Positions 17,353-26,104 of a stretch of 64,000 nucleotides of DNA are shown here, piece by piece. The translations under genes and the position numbers were made by a program. The notes below the pieces were generated by a model. The model made no database searches. It was given only the letters and a program-made list of their open reading frames with translations, and had not been told where the DNA came from. Positions within the stretch are counted from its first letter, which is position 1; each line of letters starts with the position of its first letter. Source of the stretch: Paenibacillus eucommiae (GTDB taxonomy: Bacteria > Bacillota > Bacilli > Paenibacillales > NBRC-103111); assembly GCF_017874215.1 (NCBI RefSeq), contig NZ_JAGGLB010000013.1:124001-188000 (forward strand), given 5' to 3'.

Positions 17353-17400
17353 TTGACACAGGGGTAATACAAAACTTAATATAAACATGTATAAACATGT
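17353..17400 (+). promoter_or_regulatory. Promoter and operator of the large secreted enzyme gene
   Basis: -35 TTGACA (17353-17358), 18 bases, -10 TAATAT (17377-17382), then ACATGT-ATAA-ACATGT (17385-17400) two bases after the -10. Its -35 is only 19 bases from that of the divergent Gfo/Idh promoter. Confidence 0.8.
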
Positions 17401-17456
17401 GTTTTAATTAAATTCGAATGACTGTATTGAAATCCAAACTTTCAAAGGGGATGTAA

Positions 17457-20400
17457 ATGATGAAGATTAACCGATTCAGTTTCAGATCCGTAGTGGCTTT
17501 AACGGCAATCAGCATTTTTGCGTTGTTCATGAATTTACCGGTTCACGCATCCGATTACACGTATGACAGTTTTAAAAAGTACGATCAGAGCTGGAATTAT
17601 GGCAGAGGCTTCAGCGATCCTGCTCTGACAACGGATGCTGCTGATGGAGGGACTGTGGCATGGGCGGAAGCTTACTTGCTTGACGGTTATGTTAACAGCT
17701 ATCATGCCACAAAGGATAACTACTGGCTGGACAAAATCGTAGATCAGACCGATAGGCTTCTTGTAAACGCTTCCTCGCTTGGTGGTACCGCTAAAGGCTG
17801 GCCTTCCTTGTACTCCTATCCGATGCTGGATAACAAGGATTTCAAATTCGCGGGCGCTTTGGGTGGAGCAACGGAAATGGTGCTGAACGGCGGATTTGAG
17901 ACGGCTTCAGGTGGCGTTCCCAACAACTGGACGAGGACGGGGGGAGCCTCCGATGTCTATTTATCGACGACGGAAAAGTTCGCGGGAAATCAGGCGATCG
18001 CCGTCAAATACAATGGCAGCGGGACGCCAAAACTGACCCAGACAATAACGCTTGTGCCCAATCAGGAATACACGCTCAGTTACTATGCCAAGACAAACGG
18101 TTATCAGACAGGAGCCATCCTCAGCGCGGTCGATACCGCTACCGGCACGGTCATTGTTAATTCAAGGGTGACGGATATGGAGCCAGTCGTCTACCATCCG
18201 AATTGGGAGCGTTACGCTTATAATTTCACTGCTCCTACATCAGGAAGTGTAAGGCTTGAAATCGCATTAACTTCTAATCAGGATACAAGCTGGATCGCTT
18301 ACTTCGATCAGATTTCGGTGTTGGCCTCATACGCCTCAGCCGCAGCCACGATTATCCAGAACCCCTCCTTCGAGACGGTGAACGGAAGCGATTCTACACT
18401 GCCGCAAAGCTGGAGCCGCTGGCAAGGCAGCCCGGCTACCGCTTACCGGTCCACCCTGGTTACCGACGGATATGACGGTACAGCTTCGGCGGTCATCAAA
18501 GCTAACGGCACGTCGTGGCAGACCTTGGAGCAGACGATAGCTTACTCGCCAAACACGGAATACACTGTCAAATTTTTCGCTAAGAACAATATGTCTTCTG
18601 CAGTTGGAAAAGCGGATATTATAGATGAAAACAATACTACATATGGGAGTATCACGTTTCAGAATAACGCATGGTCCGCTTACAACTTTACTTTCACCGC
18701 CCCGTCTTCGGCTGGGCATACGTTGAAGCTGAGATTGCTTCAGAATGATTATACGAATAATAAATGGATAACGATCTACGATAATGTGAATGTGTATCCG
18801 GTTCGCCAAACGACTCCCGCTTCATGGGAGCTTGTGAACGGAAATGCAACCCTCGCCTATCGGACCAATCAGCACAGTCCGAACTTGAACGTTCCCTGGG
18901 GTGTTGTCGTTTCGAACGGCAGCACGCTGTCTCCTTATTTCACACAAAGACTGATGGGATTTGCACCAGGAATCAAACACGGGTTAAGCGTGACAGCCAA
19001 AGCGCTCAACGGCTCGACGGGAAGAGTGACGGTATACAACGAAACGACCGGGACGGAAATTGCCCATAAAGATTTTACCAATAACGAGTTCCAGTCATTT
19101 GTTCTTGGCTTCACAGCCCCATCGAATGCTTCTGATATTGTGACGATAAGGATTGGTTTGGCAGATAACGTCAATGGGCATGGTGCAGTTTACAGCAATG
19201 TGAATGCCGGGGAGTATGGATTTTATATGGTTCACGAAGGTATGATTATGAATCCTATTCTGAACTTTGTGAAGCTTGTCCAGAACGATGCATCGCTCCA
19301 TACCACCTATTTAAGCAAAGCCAACACTTACAAAACTTTCATTACCGACAACCTGTACAACAAATGGGAGCCTTATTGGCAGGATATAGACGCCTCCTCG
19401 GGTATTTATAAGCAAACGAACAGCAACGTCGGACAATCCAATCCGGGCAGAAGTCTGCCCAACAATCAGTATTTGTCGTATGCCGGTTCCTTGTACTTAT
19501 TGTACGATGTTACAAGTGACTCCACCTATCTGAACAGGGCCAATAAAATGGCTACCGCCTTCAAAAACAAGCTGAGTACGAATGCATCGGGCGGTTACCA
19601 ATGGAATTATTGGAGCAATCACGGTTCATGGGACAATAACTTCTGGTTTGACAACGCTAGCGTGTACACCTTCGTAGATGATCTGACGCATTCTGCCGTG
19701 GCACTGACAGGTGCGATCGAGGCCTATCGGCATGGTCAAGTGTTTAGCCAAACCGATATGGTCAAGTTCTCCAAAACTTTAACCGATGTCATGTGGAACG
19801 GTTCGACGTCGCCTTATTTGATCAGCCACAGCCTCGATACTACGGGGACGTATCCGATTCATTACCATTCATGGACACCCTATGCGGGGTTCTGGGGAAT
19901 GCTGGCCGAGGTTAACGCTTCAATGAAACCTATCATAAGCGGAATCGTCAAAGATCCGAAACAATCGGTATACTTTCCACTGACAGGCACCGTTGCGCTG
20001 CGATGGGCGAATGAGCATACACTGCTGAATCAGGGCTTTGAGTATTCCAATCCTATGGACACAACACTGCCTCTTTATTGGCAAAGGTGGCAATCGACAA
20101 GCGCCACCGCCTATATCGATACGGCCAACTCCCGAAGCGGCAAAGCAGGCATGACGGTGAAAACAAACCCGGCAGCAGGCTGGCAGGTGCTGGAGCAGAT
20201 CGTTGCCGATTACGAACCGAACACAGACTATACGTTGACCTTCTATGCCAAAAATAATGCGACTGCTGCCAAAGGAAGGGTGGATATCGTTACCGATACG
20301 TCAAGCTCCTTACTTGCAACCGTCAATTTCGACAACGGAACTTGGACGAAATATACGGCAACTTTCCGTACTCCAGCAGCAAACACAGAAAAGTTGAAAA

Positions 20401-20951
20401 TACGGCTCTATCATCAGAATTATGCAGTGTCCGGCGGAATCAGCTATTTCGACGATGTTTCCCTGACTCCATCCTTATTCCACTCCGCCATTCCTAATGG
20501 GGGGTTCGAATTTACGGAGCTCTCGGATCATACACTACCCAAGTGGTGGAGCAGAGGGGCAACGACAGCGGAAGGCAGCGTGGTCGTGGCACCCGCCTTT
20601 AATTACCGGGGCAGTCAAAGCCTCAAGCTGGAAACCTCACCTGCTCACGGCGTTCAGGAGCTAATGTATTCATGGTATGGTTACAAGCCTTCTGGAAGCT
20701 ACACGCTAAAGTTTTCAGCTTCATTGGGGGCAGGGTCAACTACGGGAGGCAAAGTCATCATTAAAGATATGACGGCCGGAACTAATCTGACTTCCATAAC
20801 CTTCACGGATACGGGACAGTTCTATGATTATTCAACTGTCTTTACCGCTCCAACCAGCTTTGACCATGAATTAATGATTATCATTCAGCATGATAATCCC
20901 GCAGCAAGCGGGGGCGTGATTTATGTCGATGAATTGGGTATCACATTGTAA
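17457..20951 (+). CDS. Large secreted polysaccharide-active protein with CBM-like domains
   Basis: This is an exported enzyme of 1164 residues, probably acting on a polysaccharide outside the cell. A signal peptide ends near residue 31 (VHASDY). Residues 32-140 (EAYLLDGYVNSYHATKDNYWLDKI is read as helices) and 590-860 (LSYAGSLYLLYDVTSDSTYL, WSNHGSWDNNFWFDNASVY, PIHYHSWTPYAGFWGML) look like parts of one alpha/alpha-toroid catalytic domain. Three CBM4/9-like beta domains (each opening with a motif like LNGGFE or IQNPSFE) lie between them at about 140-290, 295-455 and 456-590, and two more follow at about 860-1010 and 1011-1164. The fold suggests a lyase, epimerase or glycosidase; I cannot name the family. 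The operator at its promoter ties it to the neighbouring importer. Confidence 0.75.
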   Translation: MMKINRFSFRSVVALTAISIFALFMNLPVHASDYTYDSFKKYDQSWNYGRGFSDPALTTDAADGGTVAWAEAYLLDGYVNSYHATKDNYWLDKIVDQTDRLLVNASSLGGTAKGWPSLYSYPMLDNKDFKFAGALGGATEMVLNGGFETASGGVPNNWTRTGGASDVYLSTTEKFAGNQAIAVKYNGSGTPKLTQTITLVPNQEYTLSYYAKTNGYQTGAILSAVDTATGTVIVNSRVTDMEPVVYHPNWERYAYNFTAPTSGSVRLEIALTSNQDTSWIAYFDQISVLASYASAAATIIQNPSFETVNGSDSTLPQSWSRWQGSPATAYRSTLVTDGYDGTASAVIKANGTSWQTLEQTIAYSPNTEYTVKFFAKNNMSSAVGKADIIDENNTTYGSITFQNNAWSAYNFTFTAPSSAGHTLKLRLLQNDYTNNKWITIYDNVNVYPVRQTTPASWELVNGNATLAYRTNQHSPNLNVPWGVVVSNGSTLSPYFTQRLMGFAPGIKHGLSVTAKALNGSTGRVTVYNETTGTEIAHKDFTNNEFQSFVLGFTAPSNASDIVTIRIGLADNVNGHGAVYSNVNAGEYGFYMVHEGMIMNPILNFVKLVQNDASLHTTYLSKANTYKTFITDNLYNKWEPYWQDIDASSGIYKQTNSNVGQSNPGRSLPNNQYLSYAGSLYLLYDVTSDSTYLNRANKMATAFKNKLSTNASGGYQWNYWSNHGSWDNNFWFDNASVYTFVDDLTHSAVALTGAIEAYRHGQVFSQTDMVKFSKTLTDVMWNGSTSPYLISHSLDTTGTYPIHYHSWTPYAGFWGMLAEVNASMKPIISGIVKDPKQSVYFPLTGTVALRWANEHTLLNQGFEYSNPMDTTLPLYWQRWQSTSATAYIDTANSRSGKAGMTVKTNPAAGWQVLEQIVADYEPNTDYTLTFYAKNNATAAKGRVDIVTDTSSSLLATVNFDNGTWTKYTATFRTPAANTEKLKIRLYHQNYAVSGGISYFDDVSLTPSLFHSAIPNGGFEFTELSDHTLPKWWSRGATTAEGSVVVAPAFNYRGSQSLKLETSPAHGVQELMYSWYGYKPSGSYTLKFSASLGAGSTTGGKVIIKDMTAGTNLTSITFTDTGQFYDYSTVFTAPTSFDHELMIIIQHDNPAASGGVIYVDELGITL

Positions 20952-20987
20952 AGCACTTACATTATTGGACTAGTTAATAAACGCAAA

Positions 20988-21011
20988 GCGATAAGGGGCT
21001 CCCCTTATCGC
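20988..21011. terminator. Perfect hairpin, probable terminator
   Basis: GCGATAAGGGG is followed by CT and its exact complement CCCCTTATCGC. It lies 37 bases after the stop of the secreted enzyme gene. It lacks a long T-run, so termination is likely but not certain. Confidence 0.55.
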
Positions 21012-21139
21012 CTTGCCAAGCAGCCTGTGAGAACGCCCTGAAATAAAGAGGCCGCCATAAGTCGACGTGCATAATTGGACGTGCATAAGATGATCGTAGA
21101 TGATCGTATTGGTAGTGGAATCGATATGCTTCATATGGA

Positions 21140-23407
21140 TTACATAATGAATGGAGAAGGCTCCCCCACATAACAAAGCTGCAGCTGATGAAGCGCACGC
21201 GTACAAGCGGTATAGAAAAGTTTACGTTCCCTTTCTTCGGCATATACTTGACGGCCCGCGTTATAGATTAGAACAGCATCAAACTCCAGGCCCTTGGCCA
21301 AGTAGGCAGGAAGAATCATTACACCCGCGGCAAAATGGAGCGTTTCCTTCGTAATCAGCTGCAGATGCGGCAAATGACCGACTAGAAGTTCGTGGGCGCG
21401 GCGCGTTTCCTGTTTTGTTTTGCAGATAATTGCCATCGAATGGATACCCTGATCTGCCCATGCCTTCACAGAGGCCACCACGCGGCGCGTCAAATCCTGT
21501 TCATCGCTGGCCCGCTCAAGACGAGGCTCCTCACCGCTGCGGTTGAAGGGCTCCACCGGCTCTCCATGAGGAAGAATGCGGCTTGCGAATTCGACAATTT
21601 CACGAGTGGAGCGATAGCTTTTGACCAGACGTACTGTCTCTGTTTCCTCCGCCATCAGCTCTCCAATCGATGAGTAAGCCCCCTCCTGGCTGGCATGGGC
21701 ATAAATCCCCTGATTCCAGTCACCAAGCAATGTAAAGCGCGCACGCGGAAACAGCTTCCTGAGATAAGCATAATGAAACGGCGAGTAGTCCTGAGCCTCA
21801 TCTACAATGGCATAACGAATCGTATTAACGGTTTGTTGACCTTCAATAATACCTTTGAGATACACCAGTGGTGTGGCGTCCTCGAACATGATGTGCCCCT
21901 GCTTCAGCTTTGAGCTCGTATATTGTTTAATCGCTTCCCACGCCTCCGGCAGCTCCTGCCTAACCTCCCGGGCGAGTGAAGCATACAGCTCTGAGCTTTC
22001 GAACAGCTGCCTGTATAAGCCAGGCACATCAATAAATTGCAGCTTTTCCGCTTTTTCTTTGAGCGGTCCAAGCGCGCGCTGCGCCTTTTGCCGGCTCATT
22101 CGTTTCAATTCCTGATCGGCACCAATATACTTCGGCTCCTTGCTAAGCTTACGATAAATACGCTTCTCCGCCTCAAGCTGTATCTCGTCAAGCCTGCCTG
22201 TAATCCACTCTTTCATATTTTCCATCCGGTCTCCAAGCGACATAGTGGTTTGCTTTTCATAGAAAAAGCCACTGATTTGCTCGCTAGAGATAAGCACCTT
22301 GGCTCCTACAGAAAAGCTGCTGAATCGTATGCCCTCCTGTCGAAGGCGTGCTCCATATGCTTCAATAACCTGCAGGAATGCAGCTGAGCCTTTATAGCGA
22401 ATGCCTTCCAGACGGGCTGCATCCTCGGGTTGAAGTACAGTGTCTGCGGATAACACGAATTCCAGTTGATCATAGGAATCTTCCACCATTAACTCTGCTC
22501 CTGCCAGCCTATAGCTCAAATAATCCTGAAGCGTCGTTTGCTGCATATTCGTCTCCCCAAGCTCTGGAAGCACGCTGGACACATAATCGCTAAATAAGGA
22601 ATTGGGAGAAAAGAGAATCATTTGATCCGCACTCAGCGTTTTGCGGTATTTATACAGAAGGTAGGCGATCCGTTGAAGCGCGACAGACGTTTTCCCGCTG
22701 CCTGCCGCGCCCTGTACGATCAGCACCTTATGCTTGTCGTCACGAATAATCAGATTCTGCTCGCGCTGAATGGTCGTGACAATGCTGTGCATTTTATCAT
22801 CTGCGTTGCGGCTAAGCATTTGTTGAAGCATTTCATCTCCGATGCTAATGCCTGTATCAAACATATTTAGTAGCTGCCCCGACTTGATCATATACTGCCG
22901 CTTAAGCTTCAATTCCCCTTCAATCGTCATCTCTGGCGTCGTATAAGAAGCCGGTCCTGGCGGAAAATCATAGAAAAGGTTAGAGATAGGCGCCCGCCAA
23001 TCATAAATCAGAATCTCATCTGTAACAGGATCAAGAAAGGAAGCAAGTCCAATATAAATCTGCTCTTCAAGACTGCTTCCCGCTTCAACAAAGTCAATTC
23101 TGCTAAAATAAGGCGTGTCCACAATCTGCTCCAGCTTCCGCAAAGCATCATAGGCCAGCTTGTAGCTCCGCTCCTGACCGGACAGCACATGCGCTTGCTG
23201 GGTAATACTTGCCGCCGTTTCTATCAGATCGTCTTCATTTTCCACATTTACAGATATGTCATTCCAGAAGTTAAGACGGATCGTCTCCGCATCACCTCGG
23301 CGGATATCTACAGTTGCATCCAGTTCTTCAATCTTACGTTCTATCTGTTCCCTGACATTCATCAGGCGGGCTGCTTCAAGCTGCCACTCATCCTGTCCAA
23401 TTGTCAT
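21140..23407 (-). CDS. helD: HelD, RNA polymerase recycling motor protein
   Basis: This is a superfamily-1 ATPase of 755 residues that frees stalled or post-termination RNA polymerase. The N-terminal coiled coil (RLMNVREQIERKIEEL) and the insertion YDWRAPISNLFYDF are typical of HelD rather than UvrD or PcrA. Walker A GAAGSGKTSVALQR lies near residue 236, and motif II reads AIVDEAQDYSPFHYAYL. Later motifs are LLGDWNQGIYA, LVKSYRST and KGLEFDAVLIY. The ATG at 23407 follows AAGGAGGTC; the frame stays open nine codons further. It lies 57 bases downstream of the ABC transporter genes, in the same direction, and may be co-transcribed. Confidence 0.9.
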   Translation of the reverse strand: MTIGQDEWQLEAARLMNVREQIERKIEELDATVDIRRGDAETIRLNFWNDISVNVENEDDLIETAASITQQAHVLSGQERSYKLAYDALRKLEQIVDTPYFSRIDFVEAGSSLEEQIYIGLASFLDPVTDEILIYDWRAPISNLFYDFPPGPASYTTPEMTIEGELKLKRQYMIKSGQLLNMFDTGISIGDEMLQQMLSRNADDKMHSIVTTIQREQNLIIRDDKHKVLIVQGAAGSGKTSVALQRIAYLLYKYRKTLSADQMILFSPNSLFSDYVSSVLPELGETNMQQTTLQDYLSYRLAGAELMVEDSYDQLEFVLSADTVLQPEDAARLEGIRYKGSAAFLQVIEAYGARLRQEGIRFSSFSVGAKVLISSEQISGFFYEKQTTMSLGDRMENMKEWITGRLDEIQLEAEKRIYRKLSKEPKYIGADQELKRMSRQKAQRALGPLKEKAEKLQFIDVPGLYRQLFESSELYASLAREVRQELPEAWEAIKQYTSSKLKQGHIMFEDATPLVYLKGIIEGQQTVNTIRYAIVDEAQDYSPFHYAYLRKLFPRARFTLLGDWNQGIYAHASQEGAYSSIGELMAEETETVRLVKSYRSTREIVEFASRILPHGEPVEPFNRSGEEPRLERASDEQDLTRRVVASVKAWADQGIHSMAIICKTKQETRRAHELLVGHLPHLQLITKETLHFAAGVMILPAYLAKGLEFDAVLIYNAGRQVYAEERERKLFYTACTRALHQLQLCYVGEPSPFIM

Positions 23408-23464
23408 ATGGATGACCTCCTTGAAATGGCTCATTTTCTAACTCTATCTTACACTACTTAAGGA

Positions 23465-24436
23465 TCATTGATAAATCCGGTGGATGACTTCCTCGAAATT
23501 GGGCTCCTCCATATGAACATCCTCCATATCTCCCCAGCCGCTAACTACACGCAGCATGTCCATCGCCTTCATTTCCTGGCGGTTACAATGAACTGTTAAA
23601 ACTCCCTCACCCTGCTCCGTAATTTGAAAAGGCAGCTCCCAGCTTTCCGGGACGCTAACCTTTCCACGGTAAGTGATTTTGACAACGGTGGGCAGCCCAA
23701 TCCGTTCACGCAAGCTGGCTATGGTGCCATCATAACCAAGCTGGCCATGATTAATAACTATAACCCGCTTACACAGCTGCTCAATATCGTCCATATCATG
23801 TGTGGTAAGCAGAACCGTTTTGCCGAAATCGCGGTTAAGCGTACGCAGAAAGCCGCGAATATTTCTTTTCGCATCCATATCAAGCCCTATTGTCGGCTCA
23901 TCGAGAAAAAGAATATCAGGGTCATGGAGCAGCGCCGCGGCTAAGTCCGCCCGCATCCGCTGTCCCAGCGACAGCCTGCGTACCGGAGTATCCATGAACT
24001 CGCCAAGCCCGAGCAGCTCCTCCAGCTCTCCCAGCCGCCTGCGCTTAGTCGCATCCTCAATCCGGTACATGGCTGCCAGAATGTCGTAAGAATCCTTCAC
24101 AGGCAAATCCCACCACAGCTGGCTGCGCTGCCCGAAAACAACGCCCAAATGCCGCACCACCTGACGCCGGTGCTTCTGTGGACTCAAGCCCCGAATCAGA
24201 ACCTCGCCAGAGCTCGGATGAAGAATGCCGGTAAGCATCTTGATCGTGGTTGATTTGCCTGCACCATTTGGACCGATATAGCCGATAAAATCCCCTTTTT
24301 CTATCGTAAAGCTGATGTCGCGAACCGCCTCCTTTTCCCGGTAAGCTCTTGAGAATAAGCTGCGAAGCCCGACAAAACGGCCCTCTCTGACAAGCGGGCT
24401 TTTGAATGTTTTTCTTAAATTCGTTACCGTGATCAT
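23465..24436 (-). CDS. ABC transporter ATP-binding protein (ABC-2/DUF990 system)
   Basis: This is the ATPase of a three-gene ABC-2 transporter, 323 residues. It has Walker A GPNGAGKST, signature LSLGQRMRADLAAALLHDP, Walker B ILFLDEPTIGLD and the switch LLTTHDMDDIEQ. The N-terminal extension (SPLVREGRFVGLRSLFSRAYREKEAVRD) is characteristic of the branch paired with ABC2_membrane_6 (DUF990) permeases. The C-terminal 80 residues form a regulatory domain. It starts 28 bases after the second permease gene. Substrate unknown. Confidence 0.9.
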   Translation of the reverse strand: MITVTNLRKTFKSPLVREGRFVGLRSLFSRAYREKEAVRDISFTIEKGDFIGYIGPNGAGKSTTIKMLTGILHPSSGEVLIRGLSPQKHRRQVVRHLGVVFGQRSQLWWDLPVKDSYDILAAMYRIEDATKRRRLGELEELLGLGEFMDTPVRRLSLGQRMRADLAAALLHDPDILFLDEPTIGLDMDAKRNIRGFLRTLNRDFGKTVLLTTHDMDDIEQLCKRVIVINHGQLGYDGTIASLRERIGLPTVVKITYRGKVSVPESWELPFQITEQGEGVLTVHCNRQEMKAMDMLRVVSGWGDMEDVHMEEPNFEEVIHRIYQ

Positions 24437-24464
24437 GATTCACTCCCTCTTCCTCTTATTTCCC

Positions 24465-25256
24465 TCAACTGCCAGTGCTTTGATAGCGGGATATTCCTAT
24501 ACGCCAAAACAGTAAAGCCAGCATGCAGCAGACAGCCGCAACACCAACCACAGACAGAAGCAGCCAGCTTCCATACTCATTCCTCAATATAAATAGCGAT
24601 GGTATATAATTAACGAAGCCGACAGGAATAAGAACAAGCAGAACGGTGCTCATCCATTTCGGATATAACACGAGCGGATACTGCGCAGCGGTTCTGGCCG
24701 CATCCTCCGTTAACGTTTGCAGCTCCTCCACACGAGTGGTCCAGAACCCGATAGCTGAAGTAGCCAGACCTATAGAGAAGAGAATCACTGAACCGCTCAG
24801 CACGATAAGCAGGGTCTGCGGAATAGCGACCCAATCTATTTGTCCGCTGGATATGAGCGCTCTCATAGAGATAAAAAGGATGAGGATACCCTGACCAAAC
24901 TCGGCAACCAGAAGGCGTACATTCTGGGTCATCAAAGCGAGCAGCAGCGGGATCGGACGAATTAATAAAGCATCCAGATCACCACTCACGAGATATTTCT
25001 CCAGATGATGCACATCTGAGGCAAATGTGCGATAGATCGCTTTTGACAGCATAATTACGGCGTATAAGTAACCAACCTCATAAAAGCTCCAATCCTTCAC
25101 ATGCCCGAATTTCATCAGCACGAAAGCAACCATCAGAATTTCCGCTGCACTTACACAAGCTGCCATAAGGGTAGAGAAAACAAAATTGAATTTATACTGC
25201 ATCCGGCTGCGAATACTGGCACGAACCAGTAGTCCATAGAGCTTAAGCGTACTCAT
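24465..25256 (-). CDS. ABC-2 family membrane subunit (DUF990 type), second
   Basis: This is one of two membrane subunits of the exporter, 263 residues with six membrane helices. Conserved DUF990-type features are YEVGYLYAVIMLSKAIYRTF and HHLEKYLVSGDLDALLIRPIP. The ATG at 25256 overlaps the stop of the preceding permease gene as ATGA and has GGAGGTGCAGGGAGG before it. The frame is open upstream to 25451, but that part overlaps the other permease and encodes no homologous segment. Confidence 0.88.
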   Translation of the reverse strand: MSTLKLYGLLVRASIRSRMQYKFNFVFSTLMAACVSAAEILMVAFVLMKFGHVKDWSFYEVGYLYAVIMLSKAIYRTFASDVHHLEKYLVSGDLDALLIRPIPLLLALMTQNVRLLVAEFGQGILILFISMRALISSGQIDWVAIPQTLLIVLSGSVILFSIGLATSAIGFWTTRVEELQTLTEDAARTAAQYPLVLYPKWMSTVLLVLIPVGFVNYIPSLFILRNEYGSWLLLSVVGVAAVCCMLALLFWRIGISRYQSTGS

Positions 25257-26029
25257 CCTCCCTGCACCTCCAGCTTTCTTCTTACCAGCACAGTCGCAAA
25301 CAAACATAAAAGAGTAAACCCGATACACCACAAGAGACTTCCAAACAGCACAGTACCCTGCTCCATTTGCAGGTAAATGCGTGTCGGATAATAAAGCAGA
25401 TAAGGATAGGGCGAATAGAAAGCAATATCGCTTAATCCGCTGGGCAGCCACTCCAAAGGGATAAAAAAACCGGATAACAGCATGCTAAATGCATAATTTA
25501 CCCAGTAAAGCCAGCGTGATTCAGTTGTCCACATGGCAGCGACGCCAATTAAATAATTTATGCAAATTGAGATGTATGCAGCGAGAACGAGTGCGAGAGC
25601 GGTTGTAGCATAGACGGAAGCTTGCTTGGGAATCTGGAGTGAGAACAAGAAGAAGTAAAGGAGATAAATCGGAATGAACTTATACAGAAACTGATAATAA
25701 ATTTGGCCCCATTCCCGGCTCATTGTCTGATAGAACAGATGCACAGGCCGCATGAGATCGAGCGAAATTTGTCCAGTCCGCACCGACTGTTCGATGCCTA
25801 GCCCATTAGTGATGAATAGTGTGATCCAAAGGCTTGCCTGATTAAAGGCTATGTAGCTGACCATTCCCTTAACGCCATATTCTCCAAGAGAGCTATCTGC
25901 GCCAAGTCCTGTCCATATGGACACATAAATAAATCCGAATAAAGCACTGGCCACATTATGCAGCATATGCGCGCCCCGATATTGCAGGTTCCTCGCATAA
26001 GCCTTCCGTACCAATACGGCAAAAAGCAT
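25253..26029 (-). CDS. ABC-2 family membrane subunit (DUF990 type), first
   Basis: This is the first gene of the exporter operon, 258 residues with six membrane helices. It shares the layout of its neighbour: an N-terminal basic stretch (RKAYARNLQYRGAHML), then IAFNQASLWITLFITNGLGIEQSVRTGQ and the conserved LDLMRPVHLFYQ motif. The two subunits should form a heterodimer with the ATPase of 23465-24436. The leader upstream ends in the repeat-element region. Confidence 0.88.
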   Translation of the reverse strand: MLFAVLVRKAYARNLQYRGAHMLHNVASALFGFIYVSIWTGLGADSSLGEYGVKGMVSYIAFNQASLWITLFITNGLGIEQSVRTGQISLDLMRPVHLFYQTMSREWGQIYYQFLYKFIPIYLLYFFLFSLQIPKQASVYATTALALVLAAYISICINYLIGVAAMWTTESRWLYWVNYAFSMLLSGFFIPLEWLPSGLSDIAFYSPYPYLLYYPTRIYLQMEQGTVLFGSLLWCIGFTLLCLFATVLVRRKLEVQGG

Positions 26030-26104
26030 GCAGCACCTCCATTTTTAAAATTCTACCAGCAGTTCTCTTTTTTGAGAGAAGATTTCTATCTTATCAAAAG
26101 CGGT

